64,000 nt of DNA from Neogemmobacter tilapiae (GCF_014652215.1 NZ_BMYJ01000008.1:62001-126000), one strand, 5' to 3'. Shown: positions 25,184 through 35,219, numbered from the stretch's first letter. Notes: generated by a model not told the origin, from the letters alone. Numbers and translations are program-made.

Positions 25184-26212
25184 ATGAACGGATCCGATCC
25201 GGAAATCGTGGTGGAACCGCCACGCCCCACGCTGAAAACGATCGCGCTTGAGACGGGGCTTGCCATAGCCACTGTCAGCCGGGCGCTGAAAGATGCCCCT
25301 GACATCGGCGAGGAAACCAAGCGCCGGGTGCGCGAGGTGGCGAAACGCGTCGGCTACCAGCCGAACCGGGCGGGGGTGCGCCTGCGGACGGGCAAGACGA
25401 ATGTCATCGCATTGGTGCTCTCGACCGAGGCGGATGTGATGAACCACACCTCGCAACTGATCTATTCGGTGGCGGCGGCCCTGCGGGGCACGCCCTATCA
25501 CATGGTGGTGATGCCCTTCTTTCCGGATCAGGATCCGATGGAGCCGGTGCGCTATATCGTGGAAACCGGCTCGGCGGACGGGATCATCATCAACCAGACC
25601 AAGCCGAACGATGCCCGGGTGGCCTATATGGCGTCGCATGGTTTTCCCTTTGCGGCGCATGGACGGACCGACATGGGGATCGAACATACCTATTTCGATT
25701 TCGACAACGAGAACTTCTCGCGTTTGGGGGCCGAGGTTCTGCTGGGTAAGGGGCGGCGCAAGCTGGCCATTCTGGCCCCGCCGCCGGAACACAGCTATGG
25801 GCGGCACATGATCGAAGGCTTTGCACAGGCCGCTTCCAAAGAGGGCTTGTCGATCGAGGTGCTAGAGGATGTGACCTCGGACAACCTTGCCGCCCATATC
25901 GACAATGTCATGCGGGTCAGGATGGCGCGCGAGGATCGGCCCGACGGCATCTTGTGCGGCTCGACGACCGCCGCGATGGCGGCGATTGCGGCGGCCGAGG
26001 CGGTGGGGCTGAAACTGGGCAAGGACTTTGACACGGTCGCGAAAGAGGCGTTCGGTCTGCTGCACCGTTTCCGGCCCGAGGTGATTGTGGTGCGGGAAAA
26101 CGTGTCCGAGGCGGGTGATTTTCTGGCGCGGGCCTTGGTATCGGAAATCGAACGGCGGGCCGAAGGCGTGTCGCAGTTCGTGGCCCAGCCCGTCATCTGG
26201 GAACGGGAATAA
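25184..26212 (+). CDS. LacI-family transcriptional regulator
   Basis: Repressor of 342 residues from MNGSDP. HTH at ~residues 16-40 (TLKTIALETGLAIATVSRALKD), hinge KRVGYQPNRAGVRLRTGKTN, then a periplasmic-binding-protein-like sensor domain. The start is chosen for the G-rich site just ahead and because homology begins near PTLKTIA; an in-frame ATG 72 bases earlier is possible. Divergent from binding protein 2, with operators between them, so it probably represses itself, that gene and the main sugar operon. Its last 20 bases overlap the convergent ABC ATPase gene. Confidence 0.88.
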   Translation: MNGSDPEIVVEPPRPTLKTIALETGLAIATVSRALKDAPDIGEETKRRVREVAKRVGYQPNRAGVRLRTGKTNVIALVLSTEADVMNHTSQLIYSVAAALRGTPYHMVVMPFFPDQDPMEPVRYIVETGSADGIIINQTKPNDARVAYMASHGFPFAAHGRTDMGIEHTYFDFDNENFSRLGAEVLLGKGRRKLAILAPPPEHSYGRHMIEGFAQAASKEGLSIEVLEDVTSDNLAAHIDNVMRVRMAREDRPDGILCGSTTAAMAAIAAAEAVGLKLGKDFDTVAKEAFGLLHRFRPEVIVVRENVSEAGDFLARALVSEIERRAEGVSQFVAQPVIWERE

Positions 26213-27218
26213 CCCAAAGCGCTGCGGGGGGCAGGTTCAACAGCATGTCCCCTGCAACAGGCGCGCCTGTCGGCAGAACGGCAGTCAGACGAATGTCGCC
26301 TGCCATAAGTTCCAGCCGTTTTTGTGCGCCCAGATCACGTTCCTGAAACAGCCTGGCCCGGACCGGGTTGGTCCCATCGCCCAGGCCGATGGCTTCAGGT
26401 CGGATGGTCAGCAGGCCGGGGCCGTTGGGCGCTGGGTGGTGCAGGGTCAGCGGGCCAAAGGGGCTCTGGAATATCTGGCCCTCGACCGTTCCCGCAATGA
26501 AATTGCAGCCACCGAAAAAGCGGGCCACCTGTTCATCGGCAGGTCGATCCAGAAAATCCCGCACCATGCCCTGCTGGCGCAGCCGACCGTCGAACATCAG
26601 GGCAATGTGATCGGCCAAGGCCGTGGCCTCGGCCTGATCATGCGTGACCATCAGCGTCGTGACGCCGGTCTGGCGTTGCAAATCGCGGATCAGGGACTGC
26701 ATCTCACCCCGCAGATGGGGGTCCAGACTGGCCAAAGGCTCGTCCAGCAACAAAACCTTGGGCCGCAGGATCAGGGCGCGGCCCAAGGCCACGCGCTGCG
26801 CCTGCCCACCGGAAAGCTGATCAGTGCGGACGTTTTCAAAACCGGGCAGGTGCAGGGCTTCCAGCATCGCGTGTACGCTGGCCGCAATGCGCGCGGCCGG
26901 TTCCCGCCGCATCCGCAGGCCAAAGCCCAGATTTTCGGCGACATTCATCTGCGGAAACAGCAATCCGTTTTGAAACACCATCACTGCCGCGCGCTTTTCC
27001 GGCGGAAGGGGGGCCTGATCGACCCCGTCAAAGAAGACATCCCCCGAATCCGCCGCCAAAAGCCCCGCAACAATCCGTAGCGCCGTCGTCTTGCCGCAGC
27101 CCGACGGCCCCAGCAGCGCGGTGATCTCTCCTGGCACCAGCGTCAGGTCCAATCCGTCCAAGGCGCGGCGCTTCGGCCAGCCTTTGGTCAGCCCCCGCAA
27201 TTCGACCCGAACGCTCAT
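26193..27218 (-). CDS. ABC transporter ATPase (YnjD/PotA-like)
   Basis: 341 residues. Walker A GPSGCGKTT, signature LSGGQAQRVALGRA, Walker B VLLLDEPLASLD, H-loop MVTHDQ, and a C-terminal TOBE-like domain (TIRPEAIGLGDG). Start MSVRVELRG overlaps the upstream permease stop (ATGA). Last gene of a four-gene importer operon. It overlaps the lacI gene tail to tail by 20 bases, with no visible terminator between them. Substrate unknown. Confidence 0.9.
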   Translation of the reverse strand: MSVRVELRGLTKGWPKRRALDGLDLTLVPGEITALLGPSGCGKTTALRIVAGLLAADSGDVFFDGVDQAPLPPEKRAAVMVFQNGLLFPQMNVAENLGFGLRMRREPAARIAASVHAMLEALHLPGFENVRTDQLSGGQAQRVALGRALILRPKVLLLDEPLASLDPHLRGEMQSLIRDLQRQTGVTTLMVTHDQAEATALADHIALMFDGRLRQQGMVRDFLDRPADEQVARFFGGCNFIAGTVEGQIFQSPFGPLTLHHPAPNGPGLLTIRPEAIGLGDGTNPVRARLFQERDLGAQKRLELMAGDIRLTAVLPTGAPVAGDMLLNLPPAALWVIPVPR

Positions 27219-27973
27219 TTCCGCACCGTCAGGGCAAGGATGATCAAACCCGGCAGGATGTAGATCAGGCCCAAGGCCCCCGTCAAATCGTTCCGTCCGG
27301 CGGACAGGGTGGAAAACAGCAGCAAGGGCAGGGTTTCGACCCGCCCACCGCCTATCATCAGAGTCAGGGCATATTGGCCCCAAGAAACAAGGAAGGTCAG
27401 GGCAAAGGCCAGCATCAGCCCCGGTCGGATCATCGGCAAAGTCACGCGGACAAAGGCCTGCCAAGGGCTGGCCCCCAGACTGCGGGCTTGGGCCACATAG
27501 CCGCGGTCTAGGCGGGCAAAGAGGGCGGCAAGGATGAAAATGGCATAGGGCAGGGCGGGAATCAGATGGGCAAGGATCACGCCCGTCCGTGTGCCGGTCA
27601 GATGCAGCCGCGCGAACAACCCATGTAGGCCCATCAGCGCGGCAAAGGGCGGCAGCAAAAGGGGCAGGGCGATCAGGGCCAGCAGCAGGCCCTTGCCGCG
27701 AAAATTATGTTGCCCGATCAGCTGGGCCGGGGGCAGGGCGACCACCACCGAAATCAGGGCCACCATCAGGGCGATGATCACCGTCTCGGCCAAGGCAGGG
27801 CCAGTGCCCGCGCCAGAGGAAAAGGCAAAGGCCCAGGCGCGCAGGCTAAATTGCTGCGGCCAAAGATCCGGAAAGCGCCAGCCATGGGCGATGGACCTAA
27901 AGATCAAGGGCAGCAGCGGCAGGATCAGCAGCAGACTGACCGCCGCACCCGAAAGCGGCACCAAGCGTTTCAT
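27215..27973 (-). CDS. ABC transporter permease, second half of YnjC-like pair
   Basis: 252 residues with about six membrane segments. The BPD EAA-type loop is GYVAQARSLGASPWQAFVRV. Related to the ThiP/YnjC branch of iron/spermidine-type permeases. In E. coli YnjC is a single ~511-residue fused protein; here the two halves are separate genes. Overlaps neighbours by 4 bases at both ends. Confidence 0.85.
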   Translation of the reverse strand: MKRLVPLSGAAVSLLLILPLLPLIFRSIAHGWRFPDLWPQQFSLRAWAFAFSSGAGTGPALAETVIIALMVALISVVVALPPAQLIGQHNFRGKGLLLALIALPLLLPPFAALMGLHGLFARLHLTGTRTGVILAHLIPALPYAIFILAALFARLDRGYVAQARSLGASPWQAFVRVTLPMIRPGLMLAFALTFLVSWGQYALTLMIGGGRVETLPLLLFSTLSAGRNDLTGALGLIYILPGLIILALTVRK

Positions 27974-28785
27974 GGCGTCCCCCTTGCCAACCAGAACAGC
28001 AGCGGCAACAGTAGGGCCGCCGCCGCCCCCGTCAGCAGCAGGGCCATGGCCACCGCCTGCGGTTGGCGCGTCAGGTCGGCATCAGCAAAGGCCTGCCAAG
28101 CCAGCACCGGCAGGGCCTGCGGATCATGCGTCCCTAGGATCAAGGGCACTTCATAGGCCCCCAGCGCAAAGCCGAAGGTGATGACCGAAGCCCCCAGCAG
28201 GGCCGGGGCCAAGGCGGGCAAAGTCACATGCCGGAACGCCCCCCAAGCCCCCGCGCCAAGGGAACGCGCCGCCTGTTCCTGTTCGACAATCCGCCCCCGC
28301 AACGCGGCCAGCAGCACCAATGCGACAAAGGGCGCCTCCTTCCACGCATAATGCAGAATGATGCCAAGCCCCCAGCCATCATGGGTCAATGCCGGGAAAT
28401 CGGCTGGGGCATCGGTCAGGCCCAAGGCAAAGGCCAGCCGCGACAGCCAACCCGATTGCGACAACAGGAACAGCATCCCCACCGCCACCACCGCATGGGG
28501 CAGGGTCAGGCTGGCGGCGACCATGCCGCCCACGACCCTGCGCCCGCGAAACGACTGCCGCAGCAGCATCGCCAAAGCCAGCCCCAGAACCGCCGCCAGC
28601 AGGCTGGAGGCCAAGGCGATCCACAGGCTGAACCCCAGCGCGGCCCAGACGCGCCCATCGGGCAGAACCGCCGCCCAATCGGCCCAGCCCACCCGGCCCA
28701 AGGCAAGAGCTAGCCCGCCCCCCGACAGGCCCGCCAACACCAACAGCGCGGGCAGCAGTGCCCACAAGGGCGGGGCCGTCCTCAC
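27970..28785 (-). CDS. ABC transporter permease, first half of YnjC-like pair
   Basis: 271 residues, six predicted membrane segments, with EAA loop EQEQAARSLGAGAWGAFRHV. Pairs with the 252-residue permease encoded next. It starts within the end of the binding-protein gene (4-base overlap), so the operon is tightly coupled. Confidence 0.85.
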   Translation of the reverse strand: MRTAPPLWALLPALLVLAGLSGGGLALALGRVGWADWAAVLPDGRVWAALGFSLWIALASSLLAAVLGLALAMLLRQSFRGRRVVGGMVAASLTLPHAVVAVGMLFLLSQSGWLSRLAFALGLTDAPADFPALTHDGWGLGIILHYAWKEAPFVALVLLAALRGRIVEQEQAARSLGAGAWGAFRHVTLPALAPALLGASVITFGFALGAYEVPLILGTHDPQALPVLAWQAFADADLTRQPQAVAMALLLTGAAAALLLPLLFWLARGTP

Positions 28786-30008
28786 TTCTGGCCGACCTCG
28801 GCAATCCAGCCCCTTTCGATGGCCGCGATCCAGTCGGCCTGCAATTCGGGCAGGGCCAACTCTGCCAGCTCATTTGGCGAAACGACCGAGGGATGCTGCG
28901 GCAAGGCCTGAAACTGTGCAGCCAGTTCCGCTCCCGCCTGATCCATCGACAGCACGGTGGCCGCCCCCCAGACCGCCGGATCGGCCTTGGCCAGTTGCGC
29001 TTCCCACGACAGCAGCACATCCTGCGCCACCATCGCCGCCGCCTTGTTCGGCGAATTGAACGGGATCAGCGTGTAGTTGGTGTTCCCGATCGTCCCATCC
29101 GCCAGCCCATAGCTCCGCACCGTATCTGGATAAATCCCGGCATCCACCGCCTGCCCGAACTGCGCTGCATCATAGTTGAAGGTCAGCGCCACCTCGCCAT
29201 TGGCGAACAGGTCGTTCAACTGCGCCACCGTCGTCGGATAGGTCTTGCCCTGGCGCCAAAGGAAGGGCTCGATCTCGTTCAAAATCGCCCAGGTCTTTGC
29301 CGCCGCCGCATCATATTTTGCCTGATCAAACGGCCCCATCAAGGCCGCTGGCCCCCCCGCCGCATGATAAAAGACATGCCGCACAAACACCGATCCGGTA
29401 AAATCCGGCGGGGCCGGATAGGTGAATTGACCGGGGTTCGCCTTGATCCAGTCCAGCAGCGCGGCGATGTCTTGCGGCGGTTCCGCCAGGGTGGCGCTAT
29501 CATGGGCAAAGGCGAACTGCGCCCGGTTCCATGGCACCTCGCATCCCTCCACCGGCACGCCGAAATCATGGGCGATGCTGGCATCCGTCCAATCCACCAG
29601 CGCATTCGCGGGCAGGGTTTCGACATAGCCGCAGAAAGCCAATCCCTCGGCCTTCATCGCCTTGAAATTCTCGCCGTTGATCCAGATCAGATCGACGGTG
29701 CCCGCATCGACATTGCCTACCTGCTTTTCCGCCGCGATCAGCGCCACCACTTCGGCCGCATCCGCCACCGGCACGGAATTCAGCGTGATCCCGTATTCGG
29801 CCTGCAAACGCCCACCGATGTTTTCCACGATATAGCGGTTGATCGTGTCCGACCCGCCCCAGTGGAAAAAGTTCACCTCGCCGCCCTTGGCCATTTCCGC
29901 AATCTTGGCCCAATCCTGCCCGATCAGCGCCGCGCCATCCGCGGTCTCGGCCTGCGCGTGCAGGGAAAGGCTGCCGACAAGGGCGGTGGCGATCAACAGG
30001 GGGCGCAT
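28782..30008 (-). CDS. ABC transporter substrate-binding protein, YnjB-like
   Basis: Periplasmic binding protein of 408 residues, signal peptide ~1-20 (MRPLLIATALVGSLSLHAQA). The mature segment DWAKIAEMAKGGEVNFFHWGG and the following SDTINRYI are typical of the YnjB group. The ynjBCD substrate has not been established to my knowledge. First gene of the importer operon. The start at MRPLL is supported by the signal peptide; the longer open frame upstream has no such character. Confidence 0.87.
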   Translation of the reverse strand: MRPLLIATALVGSLSLHAQAETADGAALIGQDWAKIAEMAKGGEVNFFHWGGSDTINRYIVENIGGRLQAEYGITLNSVPVADAAEVVALIAAEKQVGNVDAGTVDLIWINGENFKAMKAEGLAFCGYVETLPANALVDWTDASIAHDFGVPVEGCEVPWNRAQFAFAHDSATLAEPPQDIAALLDWIKANPGQFTYPAPPDFTGSVFVRHVFYHAAGGPAALMGPFDQAKYDAAAAKTWAILNEIEPFLWRQGKTYPTTVAQLNDLFANGEVALTFNYDAAQFGQAVDAGIYPDTVRSYGLADGTIGNTNYTLIPFNSPNKAAAMVAQDVLLSWEAQLAKADPAVWGAATVLSMDQAGAELAAQFQALPQHPSVVSPNELAELALPELQADWIAAIERGWIAEVGQK

Positions 30009-30196
30009 AGCAACTCCATGAAAAGCAAGGTTGCAGGTTTGTGGCGGGGTGGGGGCCTTGGCGTCAAGCGCGGCGTCGGGCCCACACCGAAGCGTGATCT
30101 GGCACCTTGGTCGGTCATTCCTGCGGTTGCGCCTGTTCGCCGCGCGGTCTATCCTTGGGCAAGACCTGCCCGTCAACGGATGTGGAACCCCAGCCC

Positions 30197-30934
30197 GTGA
30201 ACCAGCAAGTGATCCCCAACCTTTCCATCCATTGCGGGGATTGCCCGATCCGCCACCGTGCGATTTGCGCGCGCTGTGACAGCGATGAGATCGCAAAGCT
30301 GGACCAGATGAAATACTATCGCAGTTTTGAGGCGGGGCAGACCATTGCTTGGGCGGGTGATCCTTTGGAATTCGTCGCCTCCGTTGTCTTCGGCACGGCC
30401 AAGCTGACGCGGACGCTGGAGGATGGGCGGACCCAGATGGTGGGGATGTTGCTGCCGTCAGATTTTCTGGGCCGGCCGGGGCGTTCGACGGTGGGCTATA
30501 CCGTGACGGCGGTGACGGATGTTTTGATGTGCTGTTTCCGCAGGAAGCCGTTTGAAGGGCTGGTGCAGACCATGCCCCATGTGGCCGAGACCCTGCTGGA
30601 CAAGACGATGGACGAGCTGGAGGCGGCGCGGGAGTGGATGCTTTTGCTGGGCCGCAAGACGGCGCGGGAAAAGATTGCGAGCCTGCTAGTGATCCTGGCC
30701 CGGCGTGAGGCGGAGCTGTCGGTCAAAAAGCCCGAGGGGCGGGTTCATGTCGATCTGGTCCTGACCCGCGAGGCGATGGCGGATTATCTGGGGCTGACTT
30801 TGGAAACCGTCAGCCGTCAGTTTTCCGCGCTGAAAAAGGACGGGGTGATCGATCTGGATGGGAACCGTCATGTCACGGTGCCGGACTTTGACCGGCTGCT
30901 GGACGAGGCGCAGGATGATGGGGTGATGGGATAG
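30197..30934 (+). CDS. fnrL: Anaerobic regulator FnrL
   Basis: CRP/FNR-family oxygen sensor, 245 residues from a GTG start. Cys13, Cys16 and Cys24 (in HCGDCPIRHRAICARC) plus Cys112 match the [4Fe-4S] ligands of Rhodobacter FnrL (Cys14, 17, 25, 113). C-terminal HTH is LTREAMADYLGLTLETVSRQ. When oxygen is low the cluster-bound dimer binds TTGAY-N4-RTCAA sites, found here before ccoN, ccoG and hemN. No FNR box seen before fnrL itself. A GTG 15 bases earlier is an alternative start. Confidence 0.94.
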   Translation: MNQQVIPNLSIHCGDCPIRHRAICARCDSDEIAKLDQMKYYRSFEAGQTIAWAGDPLEFVASVVFGTAKLTRTLEDGRTQMVGMLLPSDFLGRPGRSTVGYTVTAVTDVLMCCFRRKPFEGLVQTMPHVAETLLDKTMDELEAAREWMLLLGRKTAREKIASLLVILARREAELSVKKPEGRVHVDLVLTREAMADYLGLTLETVSRQFSALKKDGVIDLDGNRHVTVPDFDRLLDEAQDDGVMG

Positions 30935-30954
30935 GATTTCACGCGTGAAATCCT
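30933..30954. repeat. 22 bp palindrome with TTTCACGCGTGAAA core, copy 2
   Basis: Perfect 22-base palindrome overlapping the last two bases of the fnrL stop codon, between convergent fnrL and the VOC gene. No T-run, so it is not a standard terminator. Confidence 0.8.
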
Positions 30955-31033
30955 GATTACCCCGCTGAATAGGCTGGAAAACCCCGAATCTCATTCTTCG
31001 CGGCATCACCTTGGTTAACGCCTTGGATCCAAC

Positions 31034-31513
31034 CTATCCCCGCCGCGCCGCCTCGATCTTAGCGACGTCGATCTTGCCCATTTCCATCATCGCGGCAAAA
31101 ACTCGTTCCGCCTCGGCCCCGCCTGCGGCCATCCCTTCCGTCAGGGCTTTGGGCGTGATCTGCCAGTTCAGGCCCCATTTGTCCTTGCACCAGCCACAGG
31201 CACTTTCCTGCCCGCCATTCCCGACAATGGCATTCCAGTAGCGGTCGGTTTCTTCCTGATCTTCGGTGGCGATCTGAAAGGAAAACGCCTCGGACTGCGG
31301 AAAGATCGGGCCGCCGTTGAGGCCCATGCAGGGAATGCCGCAGACGGTGAAATCGACGGTCAGCACATCGCCCTTTTTGCCCGAAGGATGATTGCCCGGC
31401 GCGCGATGAACGGCGAGGACGGCGCTGTCGGGAAAGGTTTCGGCATAAAACCGGGCGGCGGCCTCGGCGTCTTTTTCATACCAAAGGCAGATCGTGTTCT
31501 TGGCGATGGCCAT
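31034..31513 (-). CDS. VOC-family protein (PhnB / 3-dmu-9 3-mt group)
   Basis: 159 residues, one glyoxalase-fold domain. Family features include ICLWYEKDAEAAARFYAETFPDS at the N-terminus, the MGLNGGP segment, and GWCKDKWGLNWQITP at the C-terminus. No catalytic role is established for most members. Start MAIAKN has AAAGGA 7 bases upstream. It is convergent to fnrL and probably not part of the respiration genes. Confidence 0.82.
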   Translation of the reverse strand: MAIAKNTICLWYEKDAEAAARFYAETFPDSAVLAVHRAPGNHPSGKKGDVLTVDFTVCGIPCMGLNGGPIFPQSEAFSFQIATEDQEETDRYWNAIVGNGGQESACGWCKDKWGLNWQITPKALTEGMAAGGAEAERVFAAMMEMGKIDVAKIEAARRG

Positions 31514-31646
31514 GGCGCGTCCTTTCGCTTGCAAAGGCGGATCGGTCAGGGATCAACGGGAAGACCCCGCATGGGTTCCCATGCGGGGCATCCTGCACCA
31601 GAATTGGCTGTTGGCAAAGACCGCGAGAGCCCAGGCGAGCCCCGGC

Positions 31647-32489
31647 CTACCGCGCCATCAGCACGGGCAGGTTGGCCTTTTGCAGCATGTCGCGGGTGGC
31701 CCCGCCCAGCAGGGTTTCGCGCAGGCGGGAATGGCCGTAGGCGCCCATCACCAGCAGGTCCGCCGCACTTTCGCGGGCTTGGCGCAGCAGGGTTTCGGCC
31801 ACTGGATCGCTGCCCTTGGCCAGCACGATGATGTTGCAGGAAACGCCATGCCGCGCCAGCATCTGCGCCAAGGCCCCGCCCGGATCGGACCGGCCTGCGC
31901 CATAAACCGGCGGGTCGATCACCACGATCGAGACTTCGCTGGCCCCCCGCAGTACGGGAAGGGCGGCGCGGACGGCGGCCAAAGCCTCATCCCCGTCGTT
32001 CCAGCCGATCATCACATGCAGACCGGGCAGGGGCAGTCTGCTGGCCTTGGGCGTGATCAGCACGGGGATGCGGCCATCGAACAAGGCGGCCTCGACCACC
32101 GCCTCATCCTCGGACCCGCCACGGGGGCCGAGCGGCGGGGCGGAAATCAGCAGGTCGGCAAAGCGGGCATATTGGCCCACGACTTGCCCGATGTTGCCCA
32201 TGGGGGCGATGGCTTTTTCCACGGCCCAACGGATGTCTTCGGCCTGAAGCCGGGCAGTGGCTTGTGCGGCCAGTTTGTCCGACGCCTCGCGCACCTGATC
32301 CAGCAAGGACGCGTGGACGATGACGCCGCCACCGGCGATTCCCATCACATCAACCTGCGTTCGGTCGATGCCCAGGCAAAGCACATCCAGATGCGCGCCA
32401 TCGGCGCGGGCAAGGCCGATGGCGGCGTCCAAGGGTTCGCTGGCGTCGGACGCGCCGGTCAGCACGACGAGCAGGGATTTAAAGGCCAT
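31647..32489 (-). CDS. Universal stress protein, tandem-domain UspA family
   Basis: 280 residues, two UspA-like domains. The C-terminal one keeps the ATP-binding motif GAYGHSRLRETLLGGATR (G-x2-G-x9-G[ST] type); the N-terminal one is degenerate. Such proteins help survival under oxygen limitation or stress. It is divergent from ccoN, and an FNR box (32552) lies between the two genes, so it may be induced with the oxidase. Confidence 0.87.
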   Translation of the reverse strand: MAFKSLLVVLTGASDASEPLDAAIGLARADGAHLDVLCLGIDRTQVDVMGIAGGGVIVHASLLDQVREASDKLAAQATARLQAEDIRWAVEKAIAPMGNIGQVVGQYARFADLLISAPPLGPRGGSEDEAVVEAALFDGRIPVLITPKASRLPLPGLHVMIGWNDGDEALAAVRAALPVLRGASEVSIVVIDPPVYGAGRSDPGGALAQMLARHGVSCNIIVLAKGSDPVAETLLRQARESAADLLVMGAYGHSRLRETLLGGATRDMLQKANLPVLMAR

Positions 32490-32551
32490 GGCGACCTCCT
32501 GTCATTTGGGATGAAGACGCCCAAGGGTGCGCCGAGGTTCCCCTGACTGCT

Positions 32552-32565
32552 TTGACGCAGATCAA
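32552..32565. promoter_or_regulatory. FNR box before ccoNOQP (and uspA)
   Basis: TTGACGCAGATCAA fits TTGAY-N4-RTCAA. It lies 108 bases before ccoN and 63 bases before the divergent stress-protein gene. Confidence 0.85.
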
Positions 32566-32672
32566 AGCCACCCCTCACAGCGGCGTGACAGAAGGGGGTC
32601 AAGATGCCCCCGGTCCGTCTGCACGATGGAATCGGGGCGGCTTGATTGTTGCCAAGGAAGGGACGGCCCGTC

Positions 32673-34271
32673 ATGTGGGATTATTTCAAACTGATCATAC
32701 TGGGGTTGATCACCCTGGGGGCGGCGATTGCAGCCAATTATGCGCGTGATCTGGCCTATCAGGTGAATATGCTGACCGTGATGCTGGCGGCCGGTCTGAC
32801 CTTTCTTTGGACCTTGCGCCAGACGGATGAGGAAAAGCCGAACCTTTCCCACGAATACAACGATGGCGTCGTGCGGGCTGGGGTGATTGCCACGGTGGTC
32901 TGGGGCGTGGTGGGGTTTCTGGCGGGCACCTTCATCGCGTTTCAGCTGGCCTTTCCGGCGCTGAACTTTGAATGGGCGCAGGGCTATTTGAACTTTGGCA
33001 AGCTGCGGCCCTTGCACACCTCGGCGGTGATTTTTGCCTTTGGCGGCAATGCGCTGATCGCGTCGAGCTTTTATGTCGTGCAGCGGACCAGTGCGGCGCG
33101 GCTTTGGGGCGGGAATGCCGGGTGGTTCGTGTTCTGGGGTTATCAGCTGTTCATCGTGCTGGCGGCGAGCGGCTATATTCTGGGGGCGACGCAGTCCAAA
33201 GAATATGCGGAACCGGAATGGTTGGTGGATTGGTGGCTGACCGTGGTCTGGGTGACCTATCTGCTGGTGTTCCTGGGCACGATTCTAAAGCGGAAAGAGC
33301 CGCATATCTATGTGGCGAACTGGTTCTATCTGTCGTTCATCGTGACAGTGGCGATGCTGCATGTGGTGAACAACCTGTCGATCCCCGTCTCGATCTGGGG
33401 TTCCAAATCGGTGCAGGTTTTCGCGGGCGTTCAGGATGCGATGACGCAGTGGTGGTATGGGCACAATGCGGTGGGGTTCTTTCTGACCGCCGGGTTTCTG
33501 GCCATGATGTATTACTTTGTGCCGAAACAGGCGGAGCGTCCGGTTTACAGCTATAAGTTGTCGATCATCCACTTCTGGGCGCTGATCTTCCTGTATATCT
33601 GGGCCGGTCCGCACCATTTGCACTATACCGCCTTGCCCGAATGGGCGGCGACCTTGGGCATGGTGTTTTCGATCATCCTTTGGATGCCGTCCTGGGGTGG
33701 GGCGATCAACGGGCTGATGACGCTGTCGGGGGCCTGGGACAAGCTGCGGACCGATCCGATCCTGCGGATGATGGTGATCAGCATCGGCTTCTATGCGATG
33801 TCGACCTTTGAAGGGCCGATGATGAGCATCAAGGCCGTGAACTCCTTGAGCCACTACACCGACTGGACCATCGGCCATGTGCATTCGGGGGCGCTGGGCT
33901 GGAACGGGATGATCACCTTTGGGGTGCTGTATTATCTGGTGCCGAAGCTGTGGGCGCGGGAGCGGCTGTATTCGCTGTCCTTGGTCAACTGGCACTTCTG
34001 GTTGGCGACAATTGGCATCGTGCTTTACGCGGCATCGATGTGGGTCACGGGGATCATGGAAGGGCTGATGTGGCGTGAGGTGGATGCGCAGGGTTTCCTT
34101 GTGAACGCGTTCAGCGACACGGTGGCGGCGAAATTCCCGATGTATGTCGTCCGCGCCTTGGGCGGGGTGATGTATCTGACCGGGGCCTTGATCATGACGT
34201 ATAACCTTTGGGCCACGGTCGCCCGGCAACCGCAGCGCGGTGCCGTGTCGGTCGCGGTTCCGGCTGAATAG
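32673..34271 (+). CDS. ccoN: cbb3-type cytochrome c oxidase subunit I
   Basis: Catalytic haem-copper subunit, 532 residues, twelve membrane segments. It reduces oxygen to water with high affinity and pumps protons. Haem/CuB ligands are visible: [24 protein letters not shown], the His pair in [10 protein letters not shown], and [11 protein letters not shown]. Start MWDYFKL matches Rhodobacter CcoN; an in-frame TTG 27 bases earlier is less likely. First gene of ccoNOQP. Confidence 0.96.
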   Translation: MWDYFKLIILGLITLGAAIAANYARDLAYQVNMLTVMLAAGLTFLWTLRQTDEEKPNLSHEYNDGVVRAGVIATVVWGVVGFLAGTFIAFQLAFPALNFEWAQGYLNFGKLRPLHTSAVIFAFGGNALIASSFYVVQRTSAARLWGGNAGWFVFWGYQLFIVLAASGYILGATQSKEYAEPEWLVDWWLTVVWVTYLLVFLGTILKRKEPHIYVANWFYLSFIVTVAMLHVVNNLSIPVSIWGSKSVQVFAGVQDAMTQWWYGHNAVGFFLTAGFLAMMYYFVPKQAERPVYSYKLSIIHFWALIFLYIWAGPHHLHYTALPEWAATLGMVFSIILWMPSWGGAINGLMTLSGAWDKLRTDPILRMMVISIGFYAMSTFEGPMMSIKAVNSLSHYTDWTIGHVHSGALGWNGMITFGVLYYLVPKLWARERLYSLSLVNWHFWLATIGIVLYAASMWVTGIMEGLMWREVDAQGFLVNAFSDTVAAKFPMYVVRALGGVMYLTGALIMTYNLWATVARQPQRGAVSVAVPAE

Positions 34272-34283
34272 GGGGGCCGGACC

Positions 34284-35009
34284 ATGGGCATTCTAGACAA
34301 ACACAAGATCCTTGAAACCAATGCGACGCTGCTGCTGGCGGGTTCGCTGTTCGTGGTGACGATCGGGGGGATCGTGGAAATCGCGCCCCTGTTCTATCTG
34401 GAGAATACGATCGAAAAGGTGGAAGGGGTGCGGCCCTATTCGCCGTTGGAGCTGGCGGGGCGGGATATCTATATCCGTGAGGGTTGCTATGTCTGCCACA
34501 GCCAGATGATCCGCCCGATGCGGGACGAGGTGGAGCGGTATGGGCATTACTCGCTGGCCGCGGAGTCGATGTATGACCATCCGTTCCAATGGGGGTCAAA
34601 GCGGACGGGGCCGGATCTGGCGCGTGTGGGGGGGCGGTATTCGGATGCCTGGCATGTGGATCACCTGATCAACCCGCAATCGGTGGTGCCGGAATCGATC
34701 ATGCCGAAATACGGGTTCCTGATGGATCGGGTGATCGAGCCGGAATTCATCGTGGAACGGCTGGAGACCGACCGGATGGTGGGGGTGCCCTATAGCGATG
34801 AGATGCTGGCGGAAGCGGCGGCGGATTTCATGGCGCAGGCCAATCCCGATGCCGATACCGAAGGGCTGATGGCGCGCTATCCGAAGGCGGTGGTGTCCAA
34901 TTTCGATGGGCAGGCGAGCCTGACGGAAATGGATGCGCTGGTGGCTTATCTGCAAGTTCTGGGCACGATGGTCGATTTTTCGACCTTCCAGCCTGATCCG
35001 ATGCGTTGA
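34284..35009 (+). CDS. ccoO: cbb3 oxidase subunit II, mono-haem cytochrome c
   Basis: 241 residues. An N-terminal membrane anchor (residues ~15-38) is followed by a periplasmic domain with one haem c site, CYVCH (Cys68, Cys71, His72). An axial Met is likely in the [10 protein letters not shown] segment. Carries electrons from CcoP to CcoN. 12 bases after ccoN. Confidence 0.96.
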   Translation: MGILDKHKILETNATLLLAGSLFVVTIGGIVEIAPLFYLENTIEKVEGVRPYSPLELAGRDIYIREGCYVCHSQMIRPMRDEVERYGHYSLAAESMYDHPFQWGSKRTGPDLARVGGRYSDAWHVDHLINPQSVVPESIMPKYGFLMDRVIEPEFIVERLETDRMVGVPYSDEMLAEAAADFMAQANPDADTEGLMARYPKAVVSNFDGQASLTEMDALVAYLQVLGTMVDFSTFQPDPMR

Positions 35010-35021
35010 GGGGGGCAAGAG

Positions 35022-35219
35022 ATGGATATGTATTCGATCCTGCGCCATTTCGCGGACAGCTGGTTTCTGATTGCGATGACGCTGTTTTTTCTGGGGACGG
35101 TGCTTTGGGCTTTCCGGCCCGGATCGCGCGCTGTGCATCAGGAAACCGCCAGCATTCCGTTCCGTCATGAAGATCGGCCCGCCGTGGCCGCGCCCGACCA
35201 GAAAGGGGGGGCAAAATGA
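35022..35219 (+). CDS. ccoQ: cbb3 oxidase small subunit
   Basis: 65 residues: one membrane segment (~12-32, [18 protein letters not shown]) and a short polar tail. Known in the family to stabilise CcoP in the complex. Overlaps ccoP by 4 bases. Confidence 0.93.
   Translation: MDMYSILRHFADSWFLIAMTLFFLGTVLWAFRPGSRAVHQETASIPFRHEDRPAVAAPDQKGGAK

Noticed and set aside
30107-30196. Earlier ATG start for fnrL
   Set aside because: The added residues are Cys/Ser-rich and unlike FnrL; the GTG at 30197 gives the usual cysteine positions.
32646-32672. TTG start for ccoN
   Set aside because: Related CcoN proteins begin MWDY, which matches the ATG at 32673.
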